A stretch of 64,000 bases of DNA from Saccharicrinis sp963677655 (GTDB lineage: Bacteria; Bacteroidota; Bacteroidia; Bacteroidales; Marinilabiliaceae). The stretch lies in NCBI GenBank assembly GCA_963677655.1, contig OY782088.1; one strand, written 5' to 3'. The notes under the pieces are model-generated. The model made no database searches. It was not told the DNA's origin and saw nothing but the letters and a program-made list of their open reading frames with translations. A program made the translations under genes and the position numbers. Positions 9,615-18,342 of this stretch are shown here, piece by piece (position 1 is the stretch's first letter; every line of letters begins with the position of its first letter).

Positions 9615-11708
9615 TTAGTACCCTGGATTTTGCATTGCTTGTTTTTGATCAGCAGTAAGAGCATTACCATTTTCATCAGTAATTGCATCAAGATAGGTTT
9701 GTGGAATTGGACGATAATAATGTGTTGAAGCATTAAATCCTCCAAATCTTACCCATCCATCATTAAATGCTTTGTACCTTGTTTCTAATTGCATTGTACG
9801 AGCAAGTGTTTCCCAGCGATAACATTCTCCACATAATTCTCTTGTTCTTTCATTTAATAAGAAACACATCATCTTATCTTCATCTGAAGAATAGCCTAAC
9901 TCATCATAGATTGGAGAGTCAATTGTAGAATTGTAAATGTCATCAACAGAATTTAAATGCATGTTACTAAATGTTGAAGCCGTTGTTTCTGCAATATTAT
10001 TAGATTCATAATATGTGTTTTGATCACTGTATATGGCACCTTCATCGGAATATCCACCTCCTCTTCCTTCACAATAAGGATTGTTTTGATAAGCCTGACC
10101 GCCATCTACGTGAACTGCTCTGTCTTCACCATCTACATATGCAGCTCTGTCTCTTAAATAATTAAACCAAGTAAGGGCATTATTATAATTTCCTTGTCTG
10201 ATATATGCTTCAGCAACCATTAATACATCTTCTGCAGAACGGGCAACGATTGCATCTCTTGTTCCAGCAGGAGAAGATATAGAAATACGATAACCATCGC
10301 GGTATTTACCTAAAGCAACACTTCTCATATTTGCACCATCATAGCCATAGTTTCCATGTTGACCAACATATGCCATATCTTCACCGTTGAAATATCTTAC
10401 AAATGTATGTTCAGGAGGCATAACACCTTCTTTTAAAACGGTAGCTTCACCTGCACCTAAGTCAGAATAACGGGTATCTCCCGCATCGTTAACAATATAG
10501 CGAATACCTAAATCACCTCCCTGAAAACGAGGTTGATATTCTCCATCAACTATAGTTGTAAAATTGTCAGGAGCATAAGGGGCAGTAGTTTCACTCCATA
10601 CTGGTGCACCAGCAGAATTATTACATCCGTAACAAGTAATAAATGATTTCCAGAAACGACTATCATTTACTCTGTCAAAAACATCTAAAGTATAGTTAGT
10701 TGCTCTGGCATAGGAGAACTCTCTATCACCGGAAATATCTCTTGTTGTTCCTGCCATGTTTTGATATACAGAAGGATAATATAAATGCATTTGATTACCA
10801 AATCTACCCCATGTTGTTTGATCATCTGAGAATTGAGCAGCCAAAACGATTTCTGATTCGCTTTCATTAGGACTATTTGCGTATTGATAATCCCAAAGAT
10901 CCTGATAATTTGAACTCAAAGGGTGATTTTGGAAAACTTCAGTTCCATAAGCAATTACAGCATCTAAATCGCTATCAATATAACTACTATTCCAATCACC
11001 ATATAATTCACTGGCACGTGTAAGATGGGTTTTTGCCAAAAAGTGTGCTGCTGCAGATTGTGTAATACGACCTGTGGATGCAGCGGTTGCAGGAAGAAGA
11101 TTGTAGGATTCTTCTAAATCTGATAAAATTTGAGCAAAAACGTCTTCTTCACTAGCGCGAGTAAAGTAGGTTTCAACTGAAGTTGAAGGCGTTAGTTTAA
11201 GAGGTACACCACCATATTGTGTTACTAGTTTTAGATAATAATATCCTCTCATAAAATATGCTTCTCCAAGGCGAGTGTTATAATTATTATCAGTCTGATC
11301 GTAATACATCGGAATATTTTGTATTAGGGTATTTGTAGACTCTATACCACCATACATATTATCCCACAATGGAGTGTTGGCTCCACGTTCAGAGGGGTTT
11401 AGAGTTGTATAGTATCCATTGTATGAATCGATAACGTTATTCGCGTCAGTAAATTCATCAACACCTAAATTATATAATTCGATTCCCCAAATATAGTTAA
11501 ATTGAAATTTTATCTTTTGGTAAGTACCGGTTACCAATTCATCCAAACCTTCCTGAGTTGTGAACCTGTCAGTACTATATGTAGTTATATAATCTTCATC
11601 TAAATAACTTTCTTTACATGAAGAAAGAATCAAACCTAAGGATAGAGCAGCAAGGCCTATATTTTTAAGGTTTATTCTTTGTCTTAATTTATATTTGTTC
11701 AATTTCAT
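9615..11708 (-). CDS. SusD/RagB family outer-membrane glycan-binding lipoprotein
   Basis: This 697-residue protein has a lipobox (LGLILSSC, Cys31) followed by the SusD-type start SYLDEDYITTYS. The helical TPR core carries GEAYFMRGYYYLKLVTQYGG near residues 148-167, and the C-terminus has LNERTRELCGECYRWETLAR, both highly typical of RagB/SusD proteins. It sits on the cell surface as a lid over the SusC porin and captures oligosaccharides. It begins 26 bases after the SusC stop codon, and a terminator follows, so susC-susD form a bicistronic unit. The length is at the upper end for the family. Ligand is inferred to be a rhamnogalacturonan-derived oligosaccharide from the neighbouring enzymes. 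Confidence 0.95.
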   Translation of the reverse strand: MKLNKYKLRQRINLKNIGLAALSLGLILSSCKESYLDEDYITTYSTDRFTTQEGLDELVTGTYQKIKFQFNYIWGIELYNLGVDEFTDANNVIDSYNGYYTTLNPSERGANTPLWDNMYGGIESTNTLIQNIPMYYDQTDNNYNTRLGEAYFMRGYYYLKLVTQYGGVPLKLTPSTSVETYFTRASEEDVFAQILSDLEESYNLLPATAASTGRITQSAAAHFLAKTHLTRASELYGDWNSSYIDSDLDAVIAYGTEVFQNHPLSSNYQDLWDYQYANSPNESESEIVLAAQFSDDQTTWGRFGNQMHLYYPSVYQNMAGTTRDISGDREFSYARATNYTLDVFDRVNDSRFWKSFITCYGCNNSAGAPVWSETTAPYAPDNFTTIVDGEYQPRFQGGDLGIRYIVNDAGDTRYSDLGAGEATVLKEGVMPPEHTFVRYFNGEDMAYVGQHGNYGYDGANMRSVALGKYRDGYRISISSPAGTRDAIVARSAEDVLMVAEAYIRQGNYNNALTWFNYLRDRAAYVDGEDRAVHVDGGQAYQNNPYCEGRGGGYSDEGAIYSDQNTYYESNNIAETTASTFSNMHLNSVDDIYNSTIDSPIYDELGYSSDEDKMMCFLLNERTRELCGECYRWETLARTMQLETRYKAFNDGWVRFGGFNASTHYYRPIPQTYLDAITDENGNALTADQKQAMQNPGY

Positions 11709-11734
11709 TTGTTTAAATTTTACGTATTATCAAT

Positions 11735-14700
11735 TTAGAATGACATGTTTACTCCAAAAACAAGACCTTTTGTTGTTGTAGAAGATCCAACTCTGGTTGT
11801 GTTATTGTCATAACTGGATAAATCTGTATCCAACCAATCTGTTTTGCTGTAGATCATCCATGGATTCATAATTTGTGCATAAACTTTTAGAGAACTAATA
11901 CCTATTTTATCTAAAGTTGATTTTTTGAAATTATAACCCAAATTGATGTTTCTTAGTTTGATAAATGATCCATCCAAATAATTCATTGAAGAATTATAAG
12001 TAGGAGCTGATTGCCCTGCTATACCTGGGGCATAATAATGAGCATCTTCATTTTCTCCTTCAATCCAATAATCAAGCTTTCTTTGTTGAAAACGTCCATC
12101 TAAAGTAACAGCACCTCCTCTGAATGTATTACCCCATCTTGAGAAAATAAAGAATGATAATTCAAGGTTTTTATAGTTAAAGGTGTTTGTGATACCTCCT
12201 GTCCAGTCAGGGCGTCGATCACCTACGATTTTTCTATCATTGTTTTCATCAATTTCACCATCTCCATTTAAATCTTTTACTCTAATAGCACCGGGTTCAC
12301 TACCATAAGACGCTGCTTCATCAGCTTCTGAAGTTTTCCAGATACCATCATACACATAGTCGTAATAAACGTTAATTCCTTCTCCCACAAACCATCCATT
12401 TACAAGATCCTGATCATTTCCATTAGCCAAAGCTGAGATTTCATTTTTATCTTTAGACCAGGTTAAATTTGTTGTCCATTTAAAATCATTATTCTGAATA
12501 TTGACTGTGTTGATTTGGAAATCAATACCCCATCCTTTTGTTGCACCAACATTAGCATATGTACTGGTATATCCATTAATAGAAGGAATAGACATTTCTA
12601 ATAACAAGTCATCTGTTTTTGTACTATATACATCTATGGCACCAAAAATTCTGCGATTAGCCACGGTATAATCAATACCCAAGTTGTATTGTTTTGTTTT
12701 TTCCCATCCTAATTCTTGATTTGCCATAGCTGCTGGATATCTGGATGATGGATCTGACGCCACATATCCTAGAGATGAAGTGTCTGCACCCCAGTTATAA
12801 TATAGTGTCTGTATACCACCTTTTGTTGCGTAAGCATCAATTGCAGAGTTACCAGTTACACCATAGCCTAAACGAAGTTTAAGAGCATCAACCCATGTAA
12901 TATCTTTCATAAATGCTTCTTGTTCTATTCTCCATCCTAATGCAAAAGAATTAAAGTTGGCCCATTTATTTCCATCTGCTAATTGTGAAGCTCCATCCCA
13001 TCTTGTTGATGCTGTTAATAAGTATTTGTCTTTGAAACTATAATTAGCTCTGATCATGTAAGAGGTCATCTGCTTTTCTGTTAATCCTGATCCAAAACTA
13101 CTTATTGATCCTAATGAAGACATATTGTACCAAAGTTCATCGGCAGTAGCTGTTTCTGCTTGCATATCACTAAACTCATAGTGGTAATTTGAAGCGGAGT
13201 GCATAAGTGTAAAACCAAATTTATGAGACTCTGCAATAGTTTTATTATAATAGATAAGGTTATCTAAAGTCCATGAATTTGTAATTCTGTTTGTGTTTCT
13301 TGCTATATTACTCCCATCTCCGTTTATTCCATTTTCATCATAAAATCGTCCTTCTCTGTAATTAGAAAATTCTGGTCCAAACTGAATTCTATATTTTAAT
13401 CCGTCTAATGGTGCAAAAATATTTCCTAGGTCTAATTGAGTATAGAAATTTCCAGAAATACGAAGTGTTAATCTTTCGTTAGTGTTGTATTTTGTTTCGT
13501 TAATCGGGTTGATAATATTAACATCACCGGCTGCTGGGTTTCTGATATAATCTCCGTTTTCATCAAAAGGTACAGCCCATCCTAACATTCCTCTTAGAGC
13601 AGAATAATAATCTCCGGCTCCAGTTGTTGATCTGGCAAAACTGTAACCATAATCTTGATCTCCGTATGAACCGTTAATAGTTGAACCAAAGTCTAACCAT
13701 TTTGTTGGTTTTGAAGAAAAACTTGCTTTTGCAGTGTAACGACTATATGACTGGTCTTTAATAGTACCTTCCTGATTTAAATATCCAAAAGATCCATAAC
13801 CTTTAAATTTTTCTGTACCACCAGACGCACTAATTGTATGTTCTGTGGAATAACCAGTTTGTTTTCCATGTTTTCCCCAGTCGTAAGTTTTTGCATCATC
13901 AGGGTTCCAGCTTCCATTACTCCAACCTGCGGCAATGTTTTCGAATGATGCAGCAACAGAACCCCATGTACTTTCATCTGCTGCTAAAGTTGGTACATCT
14001 GGATATGTTCCAGTTCCTCCTTCTCTGTGAAATTGTTTTGCATGACGTGCATATTCAATCCATTCTCCCGTATTCATCATTTCTGTAACATCATACATTT
14101 TTTGAACAGTAACAGAACCTGAATAGTTTATAGATACTTTTCCTTCTTTACCTTGTTTTGTTGTTACCAGAATAACACCATTAGCTCCTCGTGAACCGTA
14201 AATAGCTGTTGCTGAAGCATCTTTCAGAATATCGATAGATTCAATATCATTGGGATTGATATTGTCAATACCTCCATTCCCTGATCCTGCACTACCTCCT
14301 GTTTGTAATACCATTCCATCTACTACATAAAGAGGTCCTTGTTCTGCTGTAATTGATCTAACTCCACGGATAGTAATACTATTTGTTTGTCCGGGGCGTT
14401 GATTTGTTGTAATATCAACACCGGCAGCTTTTCCCTGCATACCCTGTAAAGCATCTTTTACTGGCATAGCTTGCAGCTCTTTACTTCCTACTCTTGTCAT
14501 GGCACCTGTGACATCGCTCTTTTTTTGAACACCATAACCTACGGCTACAACTTCTTCTAAGCCGATAGATCCTGCTTCCAGAACAACGTTTATAGTTGTT
14601 TTACCTGCAACAGGAATAGTTTGTGTTTCTAAACCAATAAAAGAGAATAATAAGGTACTATTTGATGGAACATTAGATAATGTATAATTACCATCAACAT

Positions 14701-14905
14701 CAGTTATAGTACCTACGGTTGTGCCTTCAACAACAACTGTTGCACCAATTACAGGTTCATCAGTTTCATCTTTTACATGACCTGATACTGTAATCTCATT
14801 GCTTTGAGCATAAATTAAGCCTTGGCTGGCTAAAAAGGAGCAACTTGTTATAAATGCTATTAAAAGCACTTTTAGTTGTTCCTTTTTTAACTTCATTAGA
14901 TTCAT
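11735..14905 (-). CDS. SusC/RagA family TonB-dependent outer-membrane transporter
   Basis: A 1056-residue TonB-dependent transporter. A signal peptide (about 1-34, ending IYAQ) is followed by a carboxypeptidase D-like domain (ITVSGHVKDETDEPVIGATV), the linker LEEVVAVGYGVQKKSDVTGA characteristic of SusC proteins, and a plug domain with GPLYVVDG and SATAIYGSRGANGVILVTTK. The remainder is a 22-stranded barrel ending GLVFGVNMSF. It imports large oligosaccharides into the periplasm using TonB energy. No FecR- or STN-type N-terminal extension is present, so the transporter itself does not appear to signal to an anti-sigma factor. A second possible start is the Met at residue 4. It leads the minus-strand half of the locus from a promoter at 14991-14998. 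Confidence 0.96.
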   Translation of the reverse strand: MNLMKLKKEQLKVLLIAFITSCSFLASQGLIYAQSNEITVSGHVKDETDEPVIGATVVVEGTTVGTITDVDGNYTLSNVPSNSTLLFSFIGLETQTIPVAGKTTINVVLEAGSIGLEEVVAVGYGVQKKSDVTGAMTRVGSKELQAMPVKDALQGMQGKAAGVDITTNQRPGQTNSITIRGVRSITAEQGPLYVVDGMVLQTGGSAGSGNGGIDNINPNDIESIDILKDASATAIYGSRGANGVILVTTKQGKEGKVSINYSGSVTVQKMYDVTEMMNTGEWIEYARHAKQFHREGGTGTYPDVPTLAADESTWGSVAASFENIAAGWSNGSWNPDDAKTYDWGKHGKQTGYSTEHTISASGGTEKFKGYGSFGYLNQEGTIKDQSYSRYTAKASFSSKPTKWLDFGSTINGSYGDQDYGYSFARSTTGAGDYYSALRGMLGWAVPFDENGDYIRNPAAGDVNIINPINETKYNTNERLTLRISGNFYTQLDLGNIFAPLDGLKYRIQFGPEFSNYREGRFYDENGINGDGSNIARNTNRITNSWTLDNLIYYNKTIAESHKFGFTLMHSASNYHYEFSDMQAETATADELWYNMSSLGSISSFGSGLTEKQMTSYMIRANYSFKDKYLLTASTRWDGASQLADGNKWANFNSFALGWRIEQEAFMKDITWVDALKLRLGYGVTGNSAIDAYATKGGIQTLYYNWGADTSSLGYVASDPSSRYPAAMANQELGWEKTKQYNLGIDYTVANRRIFGAIDVYSTKTDDLLLEMSIPSINGYTSTYANVGATKGWGIDFQINTVNIQNNDFKWTTNLTWSKDKNEISALANGNDQDLVNGWFVGEGINVYYDYVYDGIWKTSEADEAASYGSEPGAIRVKDLNGDGEIDENNDRKIVGDRRPDWTGGITNTFNYKNLELSFFIFSRWGNTFRGGAVTLDGRFQQRKLDYWIEGENEDAHYYAPGIAGQSAPTYNSSMNYLDGSFIKLRNINLGYNFKKSTLDKIGISSLKVYAQIMNPWMIYSKTDWLDTDLSSYDNNTTRVGSSTTTKGLVFGVNMSF

Positions 14906-14990
14906 ACTAATAGATTTAATTAATTATATAAATGGTTAGTTTCATTAAGCTTCTTATTTTTATGTATTTGAATCTTTATTGAAACCGTTC

Positions 14991-14998
14991 CAAAAGTA
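14991..14998 (-). promoter_or_regulatory. -7 promoter box (TACTTTTG) for susC
   Basis: The minus strand reads TACTTTTG, an exact match to TAnnTTTG, about 85 bases upstream of the SusC start. The leader would be about 80 bases. The -33 element is not well matched, as expected for an activator-dependent promoter. Confidence 0.5.
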
Positions 14999-15123
14999 TT
15001 GTGTAAATAAATGTTAAAGAATAGAAAATAATACTAAGGCCTGTAAAAATGTGTTAACCCTTGATGGAGAACGATTTTTAAGGTTTGTGTATGATTTTAC
15101 ATGCACAATTTGCTTGTCGCAGA

Positions 15124-15131
15124 TATATTTG
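15124..15131 (+). promoter_or_regulatory. -7 promoter box (TATATTTG) for the plus-strand enzyme arm
   Basis: TATATTTG matches the TAnnTTTG consensus and ends 35 bases before the GH105 start codon. A good -33 TTTG at 19-21 bases is not present, suggesting regulated use. Confidence 0.5.
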
Positions 15132-15166
15132 TGATCTGGTTATTTTATTTTAAAGATTATTAAAAA

Positions 15167-16312
15167 ATGAGAACGGTGAAAAGAAGACTGATGCTTCCTT
15201 GTTTATTATTGATGATAGGTTTTTCATTAAACGTATTTGCTGAAAAAAAACAAGAGAATAATGATCAAAAAGAAACATTGGATGCCATATTGAAGGTGAA
15301 TAAGTATTTTATGGAAAAATATGCTGATTATACAGCAACATCTAATGTAGGTAGGGTTAGACCAAGTAATATTTGGACCAGGGGAGTTTATTATGAAGGA
15401 TTAATGGCATTATATTCTATTTATCCTAAAGAAGAATTCTTCGATTATGCTTATGATTGGTCTGTATTTCATAAATGGAATTACAGAAATGGAGCTACAA
15501 CACGTAACGCAGATGACTATTGTGCAGGTCAAACATATATTGATTTATACAGATTAACTGAAGATCCAAAGCAATTGATTTCTGTAAAAGCTAATCTTAA
15601 TATGCTAGTGAATACTCCTCAAGTTGATGATTGGACGTGGATTGATGCAATTCAAATGGGTATTCCTGTTTTTGCAAAATTAGGAGTGACATTAAATGAA
15701 CCTAAGTATTTTGATAAAATGTGGGAAATGTACGAATGTTCTCGAAATGAAATCGGTGGTGGTTTATTTAACTTAGAAGATGGATTGTGGTGGCGTGATG
15801 CTGATTTTGTTCCTCCATACACAGAACCAAATGGAGAAGATTGCTATTGGTCAAGAGGTAATGGTTGGGTATATGCGGCATTAGTACGTGTTTTAAGTGA
15901 AATTCCAAAAGATGAAAAACACTATCAGCAATATTTAAGTGATTTTAAATTAATGACTGATGCTTTGGTAAAATGTCAAAGAAAAGATGGATTCTGGAAT
16001 GCTAGTTTGCATGATCCTAAAAACTATGGAGGAAAAGAAACAACCGGAACTGCTTTATTCGTTTATGGAATGGCATGGGGTGTTAATAATGGAATTTTAG
16101 ACAAAGACACATATACACCTATTATTAATAAAGCATGGGATGCAATTGTGAAAGATGCAATTCATGAAAATGGATTTTTAGGTTATGTTCAGGGAACAGG
16201 TAAAGAACCTAAAGATGGTCAACCTGTAACTTATGATAGCATGCCCGATTTTGAAGATTATGGAATTGGATGTTTCTTATTAGGTGGTGTTGAAGTTTAT
16301 AAAATGAAATAA
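15167..16312 (+). CDS. GH105 unsaturated rhamnogalacturonyl hydrolase
   Basis: This 381-residue protein has a signal peptide of about 25 residues (ending NVFAE) and the six-hairpin fold motifs of GH105: IWTRGVYYEGLMALY near 69-83, DDWTWIDAIQMGIP at 154-167 with Asp160 as the likely catalytic acid, and CYWSRGNGWVYAAL near 221-234. Enzymes of this family remove the 4,5-unsaturated galacturonate left at the non-reducing end by rhamnogalacturonan lyases, here presumably the product of the PL11 encoded five genes downstream. It is full length for the family. It opens the plus-strand arm, and a perfect 22-base-arm hairpin follows its stop codon, so readthrough to the CE12 gene is probably limited or controlled. 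Confidence 0.92.
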   Translation: MRTVKRRLMLPCLLLMIGFSLNVFAEKKQENNDQKETLDAILKVNKYFMEKYADYTATSNVGRVRPSNIWTRGVYYEGLMALYSIYPKEEFFDYAYDWSVFHKWNYRNGATTRNADDYCAGQTYIDLYRLTEDPKQLISVKANLNMLVNTPQVDDWTWIDAIQMGIPVFAKLGVTLNEPKYFDKMWEMYECSRNEIGGGLFNLEDGLWWRDADFVPPYTEPNGEDCYWSRGNGWVYAALVRVLSEIPKDEKHYQQYLSDFKLMTDALVKCQRKDGFWNASLHDPKNYGGKETTGTALFVYGMAWGVNNGILDKDTYTPIINKAWDAIVKDAIHENGFLGYVQGTGKEPKDGQPVTYDSMPDFEDYGIGCFLLGGVEVYKMK

Positions 16313-16324
16313 GTAAAATATCAT

Positions 16325-16378
16325 AAAACACCTGACAGGTTTATTTATATCTTGTAAAATAAACCTGTCAGGTGTTTT
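16325..16378 (+). terminator. Perfect 22-base-arm palindromic hairpin terminator
   Basis: Arms at 16325-16346 and 16357-16378 are perfectly complementary around a 10-base loop; the core is CACCTGACAGGTTTATTT. It sits between the GH105 and CE12 genes and ends in TTTT. A related, less perfect copy lies at 41325-41371, so this is also a dispersed palindromic element. Confidence 0.85.
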
Positions 16379-16403
16379 GTAGAATAGGAAAAATTAAATA
16401 ACA

Positions 16404-17597
16404 ATGTTTAAAGCAACAATTAGTTTAGTATTAATAGTATGTAGTGTTTTTCTTTTTTCTTGTAAAGAAGAAAACAATCCTTATAAAATAGATAAACCAT
16501 TAGAAAAGGCTTATAATGGTTTTATTTCATTTGACAGTGTGCCTGATGGAAACTATCGCGTTCATGTTAGAGTAGGTTCTGATAAAGCTGAAGGACTGAC
16601 TGTAATAAGAGGAGAATCTCGCAGATTGTTTTATGATGGAATAAAAACAGCTAAAGGTGAATTCAAAGATGTTTATTTTAATATTAATAAACGAGATACA
16701 ATAATTGGTGAAGGTAAAGTTGTTAATATTAAGCCTCGAGAGCGCAGTAAACCAAATTGGGATAGCAAACTTACTTTTGAATTTAATGGAGAATCTCCTC
16801 AGGTTGAATTTATTGAGATTAAACCAGTAGATGATGTAATTACTGTTTTCTTATGTGCTAACTCAACTGTAGTAGATCAGGATTATGAACCGTGGATTGG
16901 ATGGGGACAAATGTTACCTCGCTTTTTTAATGATAAAGTAAGTGTGGCTAACTATGCTGAATCGGGTGAGACTGCAACCGGTTTTATTAGCAGAGGTAGA
17001 TTGGCAAAATTATTAACTCAGGCTAAAGCAGGTGATTATATTTTTGCAGAGTTCGGACATAATGATCAAAAAGAGAGAGGAGAAGGTATTGGTGCTTATC
17101 TTAATTTTACTGATAGATTAAAAGAGTTTATTGATAAAGCACGTGCAATAGGCGCACATCCTGTTTTTATTACACCAACTCAACGTCGTAGTTTCGATGA
17201 AGAAGGTAAAATTAAAGAAACTCATGGTGATTATCCTGATGCAATGCGTAAACTTGCAGCAGAAGAAAATGTACCTTTAATTGATCTTCATAATTATACA
17301 CGTACATTATATGAAGCTTTAGGTATAGAAAAATCAATTAAAATATTCGTTCATTATCCTGCTAATACTTTCCCAAATCAGGAAAAAGCATTGGCTGATA
17401 ATACACATTTCAGACCTTATGGTGGATATCAAATTGTGCAATGTGTAGTTAATGGAATGAAAGAAATTAATTTACCTTTAGTACAATATTTAAGAGATGA
17501 TGTACCTGATTATGATCCTGCTCATCCTGATAAATATGAAGATTTTAAATGGTATCCAACTCCATTCTCAGAAATAGAAAAACCAGATGGAAATTAG
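16404..17597 (+). CDS. CE12-like SGNH esterase with N-terminal beta-sandwich domain, lipoprotein
   Basis: A 397-residue lipoprotein (FLFSC, Cys20). Residues about 38-140 form a CBM35/galactose-binding-like domain (DGNYRVHVRVG, FEFNGESPQVEFIEIKP). Residues about 145-360 are a CE12-type SGNH hydrolase with GHND at 218-221 and DNTHFRPYGG near 332. Block I reads CANST (Ser154) rather than GDST; a GNST version is usual in this subfamily as I know it, so Asp to Asn is a subfamily trait while Gly to Ala is particular here. Probable role: deacetylation of rhamnogalacturonan. Its last 11 bases overlap the start of the next gene, showing tight coupling. Confidence 0.85.
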   Translation: MFKATISLVLIVCSVFLFSCKEENNPYKIDKPLEKAYNGFISFDSVPDGNYRVHVRVGSDKAEGLTVIRGESRRLFYDGIKTAKGEFKDVYFNINKRDTIIGEGKVVNIKPRERSKPNWDSKLTFEFNGESPQVEFIEIKPVDDVITVFLCANSTVVDQDYEPWIGWGQMLPRFFNDKVSVANYAESGETATGFISRGRLAKLLTQAKAGDYIFAEFGHNDQKERGEGIGAYLNFTDRLKEFIDKARAIGAHPVFITPTQRRSFDEEGKIKETHGDYPDAMRKLAAEENVPLIDLHNYTRTLYEALGIEKSIKIFVHYPANTFPNQEKALADNTHFRPYGGYQIVQCVVNGMKEINLPLVQYLRDDVPDYDPAHPDKYEDFKWYPTPFSEIEKPDGN

Positions 17598-18342
17598 ATT
17601 AAGATTTATAAAGTATTTTATGTGTGTAGCATTTTGCCTTTTTATAGGGCAAAATGCTTTTTCGCAAAATACAGACTGGTCAATGCTAACTCCTGAATTA
17701 GGAGGAACATTGCGTTTAGGAATTGCGAAAGGTAGTTCAAGTAAATGGTTCTCTGATTTTAAATCAATAAAAGAGAAGTCGACAAAAGAAGGAGTAATTT
17801 ACACTCTTAAAGATGACATTCTTGGAAAAGGTGTTATAGAGTATCATATCAAATCATTATTGGATAGTAAAGGTGCTGTGATGAAATTAACAAGTAAGAA
17901 TCTTCCTGAAGGTTCAAAGCTTATCTGGACTTATGGTGGTGCTTCAAATGATGATAAAGGTAAAGATTGGAAACCTGCTATAGAGCCTGAAGATTGTTAT
18001 AAAAACGTTTTTAGTATTGAAGGAAATTCTTTTACTCTATATTATGGCACCAGTAGAAAACTGAAAGTTTTAGAAGCATGTGTTCCTCCGGGAGAAGAAC
18101 CTCGTTTAGCTGATGCTAAAAAGCAAGAGTCTCCACTTTTATTATTGAATTCAGGTAAAAAGACAGATGCACAGGTCGTAGCTTCTCAAAGTGAGTTAGA
18201 AGCTGGTAAAGATCTTTATTTCTGTTTTTATTTCTTAAATCCAAAGGCTGATTATAACTATTTTATGTTGCCTAAACTTTTTGAAGACAGGTCATATATA
18301 GTTAATAAGCAAACTGAATGGATGAAATCTACTCCGGACTAG
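17587..18342 (+). CDS. Small DUF4450-like secreted protein, possibly a truncated remnant
   Basis: A 251-residue protein with a signal peptide (about 1-27, ending NAFSQ). The body (PELGGTLRLGIAKGSSSKW, LIWTYGGASNDDKGKDW, SPLLLLNSGKK) resembles the DUF4450 module that I know as the N-terminal part of proteins of about 1,100-1,200 residues in Bacteroidota polysaccharide loci, where a six-hairpin glycosidase-like domain follows. Here the reading frame ends with WMKSTPD then a stop, about where longer relatives continue into the catalytic part. The next 510 bases are repeat-like noncoding sequence. It overlaps CE12 by 11 bases and so is probably translated. Whether it is functional as an accessory binding protein or a truncation product is open; the family call itself is moderate. 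Confidence 0.6.
   Translation: MEIRLRFIKYFMCVAFCLFIGQNAFSQNTDWSMLTPELGGTLRLGIAKGSSSKWFSDFKSIKEKSTKEGVIYTLKDDILGKGVIEYHIKSLLDSKGAVMKLTSKNLPEGSKLIWTYGGASNDDKGKDWKPAIEPEDCYKNVFSIEGNSFTLYYGTSRKLKVLEACVPPGEEPRLADAKKQESPLLLLNSGKKTDAQVVASQSELEAGKDLYFCFYFLNPKADYNYFMLPKLFEDRSYIVNKQTEWMKSTPD

Larger units (their letters stand above)
14906..15166. promoter_or_regulatory. Divergent promoter region between SusC and plus-strand enzymes
   Basis: The 261-base gap separates the two arms of the locus, with one -7 type box facing each way (14991-14998 minus, 15124-15131 plus). Any shared regulator that responds to the glycan would be expected to bind here; no operator palindrome is obvious by eye. Confidence 0.6.
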
